Shown here: piece by piece, positions 24,172 through 33,971 of the stretch
How positions within the stretch are numbered: position 1 is the stretch's first letter
How the letters are laid out: every line of letters begins with the position of its first letter
From: Isoetes taiwanensis
Lineage: Eukaryota > Streptophyta > Lycopodiopsida > Isoetales > Isoetaceae
Reading direction: 5' to 3'
Length of the DNA: 64,000 nt
Assembly: GCA_021234155.1 (NCBI GenBank)
Contig: JAJEKV010000003.1
Coordinates: forward strand, 18,582,386-18,646,385
The notes under the pieces: generated by a model
Told to the model about the DNA's origin: nothing
The model's database searches: none
Seen by the model: only the letters and a program-made list of their open reading frames with translations
Translations under genes and position numbers: made by a program

Positions 24172-25044
24172 ATGGCGGATAAAGGTTTACTCTGTGCTCT
24201 GTTAGTCTTTGATCAGCTCCACTGTGCAGATACAGATTTTGTCATCTTCCGTGTTGTCCAGCCGATGGCTTATGTTTTTCATGATTTCTACCTGGCTGAC
24301 ACACAGGATAAGTTCTTAGATGGGCCTCATCGAATTTTTCAAGGCAACCCTCATGCTCACTGGTTGTTATTAGAGGACATTTCGTATTTACAGGATCCTA
24401 CTCAATCAAACACTCTCAGCACTGAGTACATGCTTGAGCTTGCTCATCACCTACCTCTGTGGCAAGCCGAGACACTCGAACAGGTGTGGAAGAATTTAGC
24501 TCATGCTGAGGATCTTCCGTTTGCCCAAATTTACTTACAACACCTGGGTGGCTACAACACGCTGCGTGCTTTTCTGGACAGTCAGACTATACCCACGGGT
24601 TGGATCTCCCCTCCTGTTTATACAATGCTCTCAGGCTCTGATTGGGACCAGTGGTGCAGTGCTCTTGATGCAGACCTTGTTCGCGAATTCAGGGAGCAGG
24701 CCCAGCAGCCCATGCTAACAGGCACAGCTCAATCTCCGTATGCTTCCTTGGGTGCACCACCACGCCCCAGATATCTCACCTCGGATTGGCGTCTTCCCTT
24801 TTGGACTAAGGTCATGGAAGGCCATGCTGATTGGACTCCTGCTCAGATCTCCACAGATCTTCGCTGGGATCCACGTTTTGTACGCCGCTCCAATTGGGAG
24901 AATGGCGCTACCTTGGAGCACACTGGAAATTGGATATACATCCCTAATGAAAGAGGTTGGCAGATGCCTACTCACGCCATCTGGGGTCTTGATCTCTTTT
25001 TGGAGCGTGCTGCCACCTCCCCGGATCCTTCTGTCCATAGATAA
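24172..25044 (+). CDS. Intact ORF of unknown function, 290 codons
   Basis: An uninterrupted frame starting at CCATGGCG (good plant start context) and ending TAA. The frame is also open for some way upstream, so the start is uncertain. The protein is rich in Trp, His and Leu, with stretches such as HWLLLEDISYLQD, YLQHLGGYNTLRAFLD, GWISPPVYTM and WIYIPNERGWQMPTHAIW. No signal peptide, membrane segment or known motif is visible. It begins exactly where the inverted copy to its left ends. A broken copy of its end lies at 1-263. It is probably a repeat-borne ORF; I do not recognise a family. Confidence 0.6.
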   Translation: MADKGLLCALLVFDQLHCADTDFVIFRVVQPMAYVFHDFYLADTQDKFLDGPHRIFQGNPHAHWLLLEDISYLQDPTQSNTLSTEYMLELAHHLPLWQAETLEQVWKNLAHAEDLPFAQIYLQHLGGYNTLRAFLDSQTIPTGWISPPVYTMLSGSDWDQWCSALDADLVREFREQAQQPMLTGTAQSPYASLGAPPRPRYLTSDWRLPFWTKVMEGHADWTPAQISTDLRWDPRFVRRSNWENGATLEHTGNWIYIPNERGWQMPTHAIWGLDLFLERAATSPDPSVHR

Positions 25045-25077
25045 GCAGATTTTTGTGCTGCTTTAAAATGTCTACTC

Positions 25078-25671
25078 TTGAGTTCTCTCGCCCGGAAGCG
25101 TCCTATTTATTACTGCAACCCCAATGCAAGCGTCAGTCTCTTTGGCCTTCAGACCTGCCTTCTCATGGAATGCCAGTTTGTGGTTGCTGAAGCACATCGT
25201 GCTTTAGAAGAAATGGTGTCTTCGGGGTTTCTTATTGACGCTCATCCAGCCATTGGTCTTCACACTCCTGAGGCTCTCCAGGCACGCCAAGACCTCATTG
25301 CCAACTACCATTCTGGTGACCGCCCTCATACACGGCAAGATGACTTTGTAATTGCTGGGTTTCCACCATCTAAGACTGTTCCCCCTTTTCTCGCCACCGA
25401 AAGTGTCGCTTTGGTGGGGAGTATTAGTCTTGTACGTCCTGGTGCAGGACTATTCATGCACACCTCAGACCAAGTCAAGAACAAGGCGTCAAAACCAGGT
25501 CCAGGTCAGTTATCAAAAGCAGAAGACCACGCAGAAGGACACGCCCAAGAAGAGGCAGAGAACAGACAAGTGGCAGGCAGTCAGTGTCAGCGTGATTTCA
25601 GGCACTTCAAGAGGCACTGCCAGCATTCCCGCAAATCAGGCCTCCTTCCAGGAGTCGGCACCGAGATCTGA
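25078..25671 (+). CDS. Second unknown ORF of the same family
   Basis: An open frame of 197 codons with no ATG at its left end in frame (first candidate codon TTG). It reads RPIYYCNPNAS, EAHRALEEMVSSGFLIDAHP, GLFMHTSDQVKNK and a basic C-terminus QRDFRHFKRHCQHSRKS. It follows the 290-codon ORF after 33 bases in another frame, so the two could be one protein with a frameshift. Conservation of this frame in the inverted copy at 23,833-24,132 argues that it was translated. Confidence 0.5.
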   Translation: MSSLARKRPIYYCNPNASVSLFGLQTCLLMECQFVVAEAHRALEEMVSSGFLIDAHPAIGLHTPEALQARQDLIANYHSGDRPHTRQDDFVIAGFPPSKTVPPFLATESVALVGSISLVRPGAGLFMHTSDQVKNKASKPGPGQLSKAEDHAEGHAQEEAENRQVAGSQCQRDFRHFKRHCQHSRKSGLLPGVGTEI

Positions 25672-25683
25672 CAGAGTGTCTAT

Positions 25684-25990
25684 ATTGGGCCAAAGGCCAT
25701 TGTACTATATATATGAGTAGAGCTAGCATTTGAAGGTTAGATGAGTTTTGGTTCTTGTCTCCATCATTTTTTCTCTCCATTGCGAGGGCTCATGTATTCT
25801 GATTGACATCAAGAAGTTTTCTTCGCACATTTGTGTTTCTGTTGTCTTGTTGTTTTCCCTTCCTTTGTTTTTTTGCATATCCCGCGTGACACAGCTCCCG
25901 GATTCTTCTGTTTGATCCAAGGGTCCTCACAGAGGGCTGTCTTGCAGGAGTTCCCGAACCCAGACCCCAAACACAACTTGATCTTTCAAA
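25684..25990 (+). promoter_or_regulatory. TATA run and leader resembling an LTR U3/R/U5
   Basis: GGGCCAAAGGCCATTGTAC precedes TATATATATG at 25,706-25,715. Then follow a pyrimidine-rich leader with TCTCTCCATTGCGAGGG and a splice- or U5-like TTTGCATATCCCGCGTGACA. This arrangement is kept in both related copies (near 905 and, inverted, near 23,770). It looks like an LTR or a promoter with leader; LTR boundaries were not found. Confidence 0.4.
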
Positions 25991-28607
25991 ACATGTTCCC
26001 TACACTGATTTTTATGGTCTCCATGCTTCCTTACATCTTAGATGGATTGGTTTACCATGCATTTGCCAAAAGTGCAATTTTAGACATTTTGCAAATACTA
26101 GTTGTTTTGTAAACAACATCTCACAGATTGAAAAGGAGAAAGAGGAAGGTGATGATCTTAACCACAGTACACAGGAAATACTGCTCCAACAGGGAAAAGA
26201 AATTCTCAAATCACAAAAGAAACAGATTGATTTTTAGAATGGACAGAATAAAAACACTAATGGCAGTTTCAAGAGAATTCAGAGAAAGAAAAAAATGACT
26301 AATGAAAGGAGCTCTAATCTGATTGCTTCCATTAACTCGAGGAGCCAATTCTCTGGCTACTCTTCTTTGGAACAACCCCCTATTAAAATCTCGATCTTAA
26401 ATAGAGGATCCTTAAGCATGGGTAACACTAGCTCGTGCATTACGGAAAAGGAAAAGATTCCCTCTTCAGTAAAATAAAAACTTGGAGAATATCAGTGTAC
26501 CAGATAACACTGACAATAATAAAAGGTTATTGAAAGGGAAATCTTTAATGGTTGGTGATACTTCTGGTTTGCAGTTTGCACAAAACCCTGAATACTATTA
26601 TAAAAGACAGTTTGGAAATTTTTCAACATCAACAACTCATTGGGAACAGGAAAGCAAATAAGGGAATTGTTATTCATTCAGGAATACAGACACCTGCTAA
26701 GGATACAGCCAAATCTACTCAACAAAACAAAGTGGTTGATATCATTACTGGAAAAGAAAATGAGATTAATTAAAGGTCAGAAAGGTTTTCCTGGTATAGA
26801 TGAGGTTATGAATTTATTAAATCACCAGCTAGTCAAAATGCTTTCATGGGCTGAGCTGAATAGTTTGGCAAGGATCTTGTCTTTTTGTAGGTTCTCTAGT
26901 TTCTTTATTGGAGGTTTGCATTTTGTTGACATATTTTCTTTGCATGATTGCAGCAGGATAGTGGTTCTTTTGTGCATGTATGATTTATTGGGTTCAAACC
27001 CTACACAAAATTCTTTTTTGCATGTACGGTTTATTGGGTCCAAACCCCATACAAATTACTCTTGGCCATGCAGACTGTCCAAATATCCTAATGCATATGA
27101 ACTATCAGATTCTTTCGCTCATTCCTTCTTATCGCTCATTCCTAGCCATTGATCATTGTAATATTCCTTCTCTTATTACTTGCAGCGCATTGTAGACCGT
27201 CCACTAAATCCGTGATGGGGTCAAACTGGCATTTCGACCTCACCATAAGATTTGTTGAACCATTGGTAGAAGTCAACATACAAGTCAACGAGAAACGACC
27301 ATGCAAAAAAGGTGACTTGAACCCAGGCCATATGAGGCAGACCCAAGTTTTTCACAAGCTCATGGCTTTATATGGCATTAGACAGGATGCTTCAAAATAT
27401 GTGTAACACATATCTGTACATTCTTTTAAAATATAGACACGAAATCTGTGTAGCACATATTTCTACAAACTTAATAAAGAAGCATACATTCTTTCAATAT
27501 ATACACAAGCCCCTCTGAATCTGAAGCTAAAACTGTGGACCCTAATATACTTGTCTGCCAACGACAACAACAGCAGGTGTACACTATGCAGCTCCATGTC
27601 TGCACAAATTTGCAGTCACAAATTAACTCTACATTGCAAAATTCAGAATCTCACTTGCACTTTTAGGACAAATGTTAAAGCTAAACTTAAGAGCATGTAA
27701 CATGCAGAAATTTAGAACATCTGTATACATGAAAACCTGCGCCGATGGTCCAAATCTGAATACATGGAAGGTGCTGTTCATATATTCATTGGTGCACACG
27801 CCCGCATTATATTTGCCATGCCCCATTAGAAGGTAAAGTGAGGGGCGGGTAGATGAAGAAAATTTCGACAAAAGGAGAACGCAGATGAGTTGTTGAAGAT
27901 GAAAAGGGAATAAATGGCATCTATAAGACAGAAAACCCTAACTACCAAGAGAGTCTGATACGATTCAAAGATAATGGGAACTAAATAACTGCTCAACAAC
28001 ATCACAACTAAAGAACAAGATATGATTATATTATTTATCTCAGATACACAGATTGGATTGCACGGTTAACCACGCAACCGGGTCCACAGGGTTTTAGCAA
28101 ACATGGCAATGCAACTGGCTTATTGTACAAATCACTGGTTATACTCCACATACCTCATGAGCAAAATTAACTTCCCGCTTATGAAATAAGAAGGATTCTC
28201 CCCTGAATCACAAATCATCAATTAAGTCGGTCAGTAACTTCCTCTCAAGTCCCCAGGTACAGAAGGGATGCTGAATTCTATTGCCATGCTGGGTCCGACC
28301 TCAGGACAAGGTTTTGGCATCAGCCCAACCAAGTATCTCATCAGAAGTATCAACACCTTATATGCTTTTCAGAATCAATGGGAGCCGAAATCGCCCCGGG
28401 CGGTTCTGCAAGTACGTGACGCTGGTGGCTTTTTGTCTCGGATTGCTGCAGCCACAAGAAGATGACTCGGTCCAAATGCCTTTGCTGGATAAGAGGCTGA
28501 TGAGGAGATCGTCGCCGACTGCCCATGTGATGTTGCCGGTGCACTGAAGATCGCCCATCTGCAATCTTTCTTTCAGAACTCCCCGTTAACACGCCGAGCC
28601 AGATTAG
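25991..28607. other. Decayed repeat sequence, no gene recognised
   Basis: Contains coding-like scraps without a family match, such as SGLQFAQNPEYYYKRQFG near 26,565 and GIVIHSGIQTPAKDTAKS near 26,665, broken by stops. It also holds an AT-rich stretch at 27,400-28,250. Cleaner counterpart of 1,190-3,769. Confidence 0.4.
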
Positions 28608-28738
28608 GTAATTTTCATTAGAGACCCATTACATGACAGTAAAGTGCCAGATGAGGCTGGGCGACGATCGGCGCCCGCTTCATCCGGGCGGGGCCGCCGG
28701 GCACTTTACATGCGTAATGGTCTCCTAATGAAAATTAC
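28608..28738. repeat. Foldback (MITE-like) element, 131 bp
   Basis: Starts GTAATTTTCATTAGAGACC and ends in its near inverse GGTCTCCTAATGAAAATTAC, with inner arms AAAGTGCC/GGGCACTTT and a GC-rich loop. The whole unit can fold into one imperfect hairpin. No target duplication could be assigned. Confidence 0.7.
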
Positions 28739-28788
28739 TGGACGTAATACATGGTTGCTTGAAATTACGTCCATTCACATTTTGACAC

Positions 28789-28968
28789 GTGTCTTTTGAT
28801 CTCGGCTATGGCAGAAGAGCTTCGTTGGGGGAATTATGGCGGCAGTAGGTGTCTTTTGATCTCGGCTATGGCGGAAGAGCTTCATTGGGGGAGCTATGGC
28901 GGCACTAGGTGTTTTTTGATCTCGGCTATGGCGGTAGAGCTTCGTTGGGGGAGCTATGGCGGCAGTGG
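28789..28968 (+). repeat. 60-bp direct repeat, three tandem units
   Basis: Units 28,789-28,848, 28,849-28,908 and 28,909-28,968 each begin GTGTCTTTTGATCTCGGCTA or GTGTTTTTTGATCTCGG and contain GAGCTATGGCGGCA. They differ by only a few substitutions. One frame is open through all three (ISAMAEELxWGxYGG), giving a 20-residue peptide repeat, but no surrounding gene is visible. Confidence 0.85.
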
Positions 28969-30081
28969 CTACAGAAGAGAAGCTTAACATCGGGGTCAGA
29001 GATCGGATAAAAGAAACAGTCTTAAGCACATCAAAAGGTCTAAAGCAGAGCGCAAGCATAACCAAAATGGGTAGTTGCAACTGCAGATAGAAATGTTAAG
29101 CCTACATCCGATGGCGAAGATCAGTGATGGTTGAAGGAGGCGAGATTAGAGATGGAGATATTCTAAACTTGATCTTCGAAGTATAAAAAGCATGAATAGG
29201 GACTAAAATCCTCCAAATACAGATGTATAACAGAAAAATGTGAGCTTAATCCAGATAAGAGGACAAGTATCTGTGTTTAAAGCATAAAATCCAATTTTTT
29301 CTCGGCATGTTGAAGCTCTGGGTAAGCACTGCCCGATGAAGGATCTACAACTGATCCAAATCTAAAATGTAGAAACAAATAGAAACAAAACAAGTGCGGA
29401 TTCATAACAGAAGTCCGACGGATCTTGTTCTGCCGCGAGCAGAGAAAACTTGTTGAGGAAACCGCACAAAGTAGAGGAGACTTAGCGGCGCCGCTTCAAA
29501 AATATCAGAGAGTTTTTACGGGATATAAAAGTGGCCAAAAAACCCAGTAATTTCAAGCAACCATGTATTACGTTATATATATCGCTCCTATTATGCTCAC
29601 GTGCCCGTTTCGAAGGAAGAGCCCATTTCCTTATAAAGTTTCCTTGAAAATAGAACCTTAGCCCTTTTTAACCAAAATAGTCGTTGCCCCCTTCTTTTTA
29701 TCTCCACGACATATTGTAACCACCCTTAATTAGTTGCTCCACCTTTACCTTTTATTTCCCATAAAGGTTCCTAGGTATATATATCCCCTTTCAATGGTTA
29801 TCCCTTGCCTTAAATATATTTTTGGGCAAGCCTAGCAATAATACATTAACATGCAATGTTTGCAGTATTTTGCCATGCCACATAACCCTGTCGCCATGGA
29901 CCACTTCCCCCCCGTGCTTGACTCCGTATCAATCCATCCCTTCTCAAAAAAAAGATCGTCCACGATCGTCCAAGTACGCTCTAATTTGGGCCATCCCTTC
30001 TCAAAGTGGTTGTCCCACGTTCAATGTACACCTGAAAGTTTCTCAACCCTGCGAACTCAAGAGACTGTTATATACGTTATT

Positions 30082-30192
30082 GTACTTTCACAGTACCTTA
30101 TATCCATTGTACCTCCACGGTACAGTTGTTATCTTTCATAACTCTGCGGTACTACTTGATTGTATCTCGACGATACAGTATCTCCGCGATAC
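30082..30192. repeat. Four short GTA-N-TAC palindromes
   Basis: Fifteen-base units GTACTTTCACAGTAC (30,082), GTACCTCCACGGTAC (30,109), GTATCTCGACGATAC (30,162) and GTATCTCCGCGATAC (30,178) share a layout of 5-6 bp arms around a short loop while the arm bases vary in a compensating way. Two of them are recognisable in copy 1 near 5,222 and 5,271. Confidence 0.6.
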
Positions 30193-30211
30193 AGATGCAA
30201 GTTTTGTCAGA

Positions 30212-30378
30212 CCTATTGTGTTGCAACCACAATTACCACTCTTCAAAAATATGCATCATGCACTCTTGTTCAAGCCTATTGCGCTGCAACACAATTACTA
30301 ATCTACCAAGAGGCATTCACAATTAGTGCACCATGTTCAGGCCTATTACGTTGCAATCATAATTACCAATCTACCATG
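30212..30378 (+). repeat. 65-bp imperfect direct repeat, three units
   Basis: The phrase CCTATTGTGTTGCAACCAC and close variants, followed by AATTACNAATCTACC, recurs at 30,212, 30,275 and 30,342. Non-coding as far as can be seen. Confidence 0.6.
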
Positions 30379-30578
30379 GGTACACACAAGAAGTAAAATT
30401 TTACTCTTTATTCTGCATAAAGAAAATCAACTTACGAACTTTACCCATAAGTCTGTCCCATAGAAAATAATTTGACATTCCGCATCCAAATTTTGCGTCC
30501 ATATATTTGATGCCTTGTATGTAAAGTCCCTCCAATGCTTATCACTAAGCAAACCTACAAATAAGGTCAAATGTTAAT

Positions 30579-31070
30579 ATGAATGACTTCCAAAGTCAAA
30601 TATTTATACCACGGCCAACCGGCCTCTCAGATCACCACGATCTGACTCCACTATCTCAAGCAAGATGCTTTTGTGGTTCTCCATACTCAGGCTTAAAAGT
30701 TGGAAGTTACACAGGCTCAGATGATCAAGTCAGACTTCTAGAGATGGCAAGAGGTTATATGGCGGGTAGTTCGGCTACTATGACAAACAGAGCCCAATAT
30801 TGTACGACAGGTGTTACTTGTCTCCAGGACAAGTTTTTTCCACGTCAACCCAGCGGTCGCCTTTTTCCTACCATAAGCAGAATTAGAAGTGCTTGCCTAT
30901 CTATGATAAGACACATTGATTTGTATGTTTTCAACTTTGGTTGCTATCATCTAACATCCGTGAAAGCCGCCAAACCCCATTTTGTTAAAAAGTGCAGCTT
31001 ACGGTTTAGGAATTATTTCTCTCTTATTATTACAAGTTTTGGCTTAATTCTTGTGGCCATGAGTTATTGA
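30579..31070 (+). CDS. Unrecognised ORF, 163 codons
   Basis: An open frame starting MNDFQSQIFIPRPTGLSDHH, with a hydrophobic end FSLIITSFGLILVAMSY. It lies just upstream of the LINE fragment and could be part of its upstream coding or an inserted repeat. In copy 1 the frame is broken. Composition and isolation make chance possible. Confidence 0.25.
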   Translation: MNDFQSQIFIPRPTGLSDHHDLTPLSQARCFCGSPYSGLKVGSYTGSDDQVRLLEMARGYMAGSSATMTNRAQYCTTGVTCLQDKFFPRQPSGRLFPTISRIRSACLSMIRHIDLYVFNFGCYHLTSVKAAKPHFVKKCSLRFRNYFSLIITSFGLILVAMSY

Positions 31071-31129
31071 CTATATGAAGTACAATGTCATGTTTTTCTG
31101 GAGTGTTCATAAGTTTATCAACTTCCAAA

Positions 31130-32160
31130 TTTAATAGAGAATTTCTTATACAGAATTTTAGACAAAATTATATGTTAAAATCCTCCAAAATCACCATCTA
31201 TAATGATGCATTCTACTTATATCTACGTAGAGCCAGGTTTCAATCAGCCATTGGGAGCTACTTCAGTATGAAAAACTTCTATAATAAAAGCAGAATAATC
31301 GACTGGGGAATCAAATGTTATCTGTTCAGTGCAGTGGTCGCATCGACGCAATTGTATGGGACTGAGGCATGGGGACCAGGCCTACCAGATAAGAAATGGA
31401 ACAAACAAGAAGGGATCCTTAGACAATGGCATAGACAGGAATTTAAGGTAAGAGAAAACATGCCCCTAACAGTCATGATATATGAGACAGGCCAGAAACC
31501 AATGGAAGTGAGAGCGTGGGAAAGGACTATCAGGTATTTAATAAAAGACAATGCGGAGGTCATACAGGGAAGCTGTCAAGCATTGCAATCAACGAGTCAG
31601 CAAAATCACACATCATCGTAAGCAGTGGATGGTTCAAGGATGTAGCAATACGGACTAGAGAAATGGGGATGAACCTGAGTGATCTAGTAAACGAAGGGAA
31701 ATGGAGTGAAGACTGGGCCGACAAGGCTACACGGGCATGGCTGCAAAAACACGCCAGACCAAAGACACTCTGGCTCATGATAGTTTTCGATCCAGAATAA
31801 CAGATAGGACAACAGATGTATCGAGACAACCTGTTAGAGAAGGCCAGGAGAGACGTACTGGCGAGATTTAGGATGGGGAGCCATGATCTAAGAATTGAAA
31901 AAGACAGATGGAGGAAAATAGAAAGAGAGAACCGGATATGCAGAATCTGTGTCACAGGAAAAGTAGAAGATGAGAACCACCTGCTAAACGAATGTCCAAT
32001 GTATGGAGACGTTAGGAACAAGTACAGAGGCATAAGATGGGGATAGCCAGTACATACCTTAATGACAAGGGTAGACACAATGAAAGACCTGGTAGCAATC
32101 CAGGAAATGATAACCAAGCATCGAGAAGCACACAAAGAAAGAGGGCTGATAATATGAACC
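31130..32160 (+). pseudogene. LINE (non-LTR) reverse transcriptase, C-terminal part
   Basis: Three neighbouring frames give the end of a LINE ORF2: LFSAVVASTQLYGTEAWGPG (thumb/connection), WNKQEGILRQWHRQEF, PMEVRAWERTIRYLIK, then WADKATRAWLQKH, and last CRIC followed by VEDENHLLNECP, the C-x2-C...H-x4-C cluster (zf-RVT) at the end of many LINE reverse transcriptases. The palm with YxDD is absent, consistent with the usual 5' truncation. There is a frame change near 31,560 and a stop at 31,798. The noisy twin is at 6,163-7,237. Confidence 0.75.
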
Positions 32161-32690
32161 ACCCGAGAGGTAAGACATTGATGCCCACAAACGCTCGGCT
32201 AAAAGATGATTGATAACGATGCACCCCCTTACGGCCATGAAGCCGATCATAAGCGGGATGCCGATACTAATAGAAACTAAGAAAAGCCTTCAGAAAAGAT
32301 TACAATATATCAGCGTGATCTGCTAGTAGCGCCCTTTTGGGAGCTCGCCCATGCTACATCAGTCCAAGGGCCTTAGGGCACAAGGGACAATAATTCTATT
32401 CTATTCCATTCTATTTCTTTTTTATCTCAATTTTAGGGAACTTGTAATAATGATTAATATTTTTGCATATAGAGCAAAACTTACTCTATGATGTCCTCCA
32501 AAAAATTATAGTCTGAAAGTTCAAAATGGTATGAAACCAATGCAAAAACAAGCTCATTAAAAACGCAAAAGACATGGTCACAAGAAATCAAGAAAGATTT
32601 TTGTACCTGAGCCCATTACTGGTTCATAGGTCCATTTAAAATAAATAACTTCCTTATGTTAATCGATCTCAATTTGAATTTTGGGATATG
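32161..32690 (+). other. LINE 3' tail and flank
   Basis: Non-coding AT-rich sequence after the LINE stop region, with TTCTATTCTATTCCATTCTA at 32,392-32,411. No clear poly(A) tail or target duplication was found. It ends at the insertion site of the outer gypsy element. Confidence 0.4.
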
Positions 32691-32695
32691 AATAG
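32691..32695. repeat. Target-site duplication AATAG, left
   Basis: AATAG immediately before the left outer LTR is repeated at 52,104-52,108 immediately after the right outer LTR. Confidence 0.9.
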
Positions 32696-33148
32696 TGTAA
32701 CAGTTCTTGGCTGCATCTGAGCCACAAGCCGCATCAATCACACCTTCCTCTGCTACCCTCGGAATCCCTGATTCCCCCACGGTGTTGAGAGCCTTCCTAA
32801 GGCTCTGATAGATGCAAGCAATCAGCAAAAGGGTTTAAAATCGTGATCAAGCCCCAAATCTGTCAGGTCTTTTATAGGGCACCAAATGGCCTTTGGGTTG
32901 GTTCAACGGAAGGCCAACAGGCCGAAATGGAGAATCGAAATGCCTCCCAGCTTGATTGGCCCCTCCAGGGCCTGAATCGATTGCCCAAAGGGCCAGGCCG
33001 TTGGCTGCCCTGCGCCATAGCCATCCTCGATGGCTTTTGATTAACCCATCCAATGGGTTGTTGCCACCTCATCAGTTTTAAGAGGTTTTATTTCTATAGC
33101 TAATGTTTTATTTGGATTGCCCCCTTTTGACCCATTATGTTTATAACA
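32696..33148 (-). repeat. Outer element 3' LTR (left)
   Basis: 453 bp, TGTAACAG...TTTATAACA on the plus strand, matching 51,431-52,103 apart from the 217-bp insertion in the latter. On the minus strand it has a TATA box, CTATAAAAG at 32,869-32,877. Confidence 0.93.
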
Positions 33149-33168
33149 TACCTCCCCCTTTTAAATCC
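33149..33168 (-). other. Outer element polypurine tract
   Basis: The minus strand reads AAAAGGGGGAGGTA directly before the 3' LTR start TGTTATAAAC, the expected priming site for plus-strand DNA synthesis. Confidence 0.8.
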
Positions 33169-33395
33169 TTGGTCCCCAAGGATTGTGGATGTAGGTGCAT
33201 TTAGAAAACCCTTTCCTTAGGTCACCCTGTGACCACGGTTTCTTCATCTAGTCCTTTCAGAAACCCGTTCCCTGTATCACCTTGTGACCATGGTTTCGTA
33301 GCTCATAGTTTTTGGACGTCCCTACTTGCTATCCCTGATGCAAGTCCTCAAATTTTACTAGGTAACTATCCTCCTATTAGACCCTTCTAATCTTT

Positions 33396-33971
33396 TCATG
33401 GCCTCCACGGGTTCTGGGTCAGGTGAGGATTTTGCTGCACATACTCTTCACTCTCCCATGTGGCCTCGGAGAGTGATTGACCTCGCCACAAGATCAAGTA
33501 TTCTGCAATATTTCTATTGCGCAGCTTCCGAATGCGAGTGTCTAGAATCGCATCAGGAGTTACCTCCGAGCTAAGGGCTAGGGGTATTGTTGCTGGAGCA
33601 ATCACATTGTCCGTGGACAATATTGCTTTCTTGAGTTGGCTTACATGGAATACAGGATGCACTCCTATTCCATCTGGGAGCTCCAACTCATATGCTGTCT
33701 CATTGATCCTTCTTAACACTTTGAAGGGTCCAGCATATCGGGACGTCAATTTGGGAATCTTTCCCTTGACTAGTGGCTTCAAGGTTCCAACCTTGAGTGC
33801 CGAGGGGTAGACTATTCGTAAGAAGGCGTACTCACCTTCCTTGAAGGTTACCTCTCTACGATGTTTGTTGGCATTTAGTCTGGCTCGATCTTGAGCCTTC
33901 CTTAGGTTTGCCCTACACTGATACAATATGGCTTGCATATCTTCCAACATATGGATAGCCGCATCAGTTTT
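33396..33971 (-). pseudogene. Outer element integrase C-terminus with chromodomain
   Basis: A minus-strand frame with MLEDMQAILY, NANKHRREVTFKEGEYAFLR, the GPFKVLRRI GPY/F motif, PVFHVSQLKKA, and a chromodomain-like end DTRIRKLRNRNIAEYLILWR then ATWESEEYV. It is the continuation of the integrase at 47,164-47,872; the two halves were separated by the inner element. Frame and family order fit exactly across the GTTTT duplication. Confidence 0.9.
33967..33971. repeat. Target-site duplication GTTTT, left of inner element
   Basis: GTTTT directly before the inner 5' LTR is repeated at 47,159-47,163 directly after the inner 3' LTR. Confidence 0.92.
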
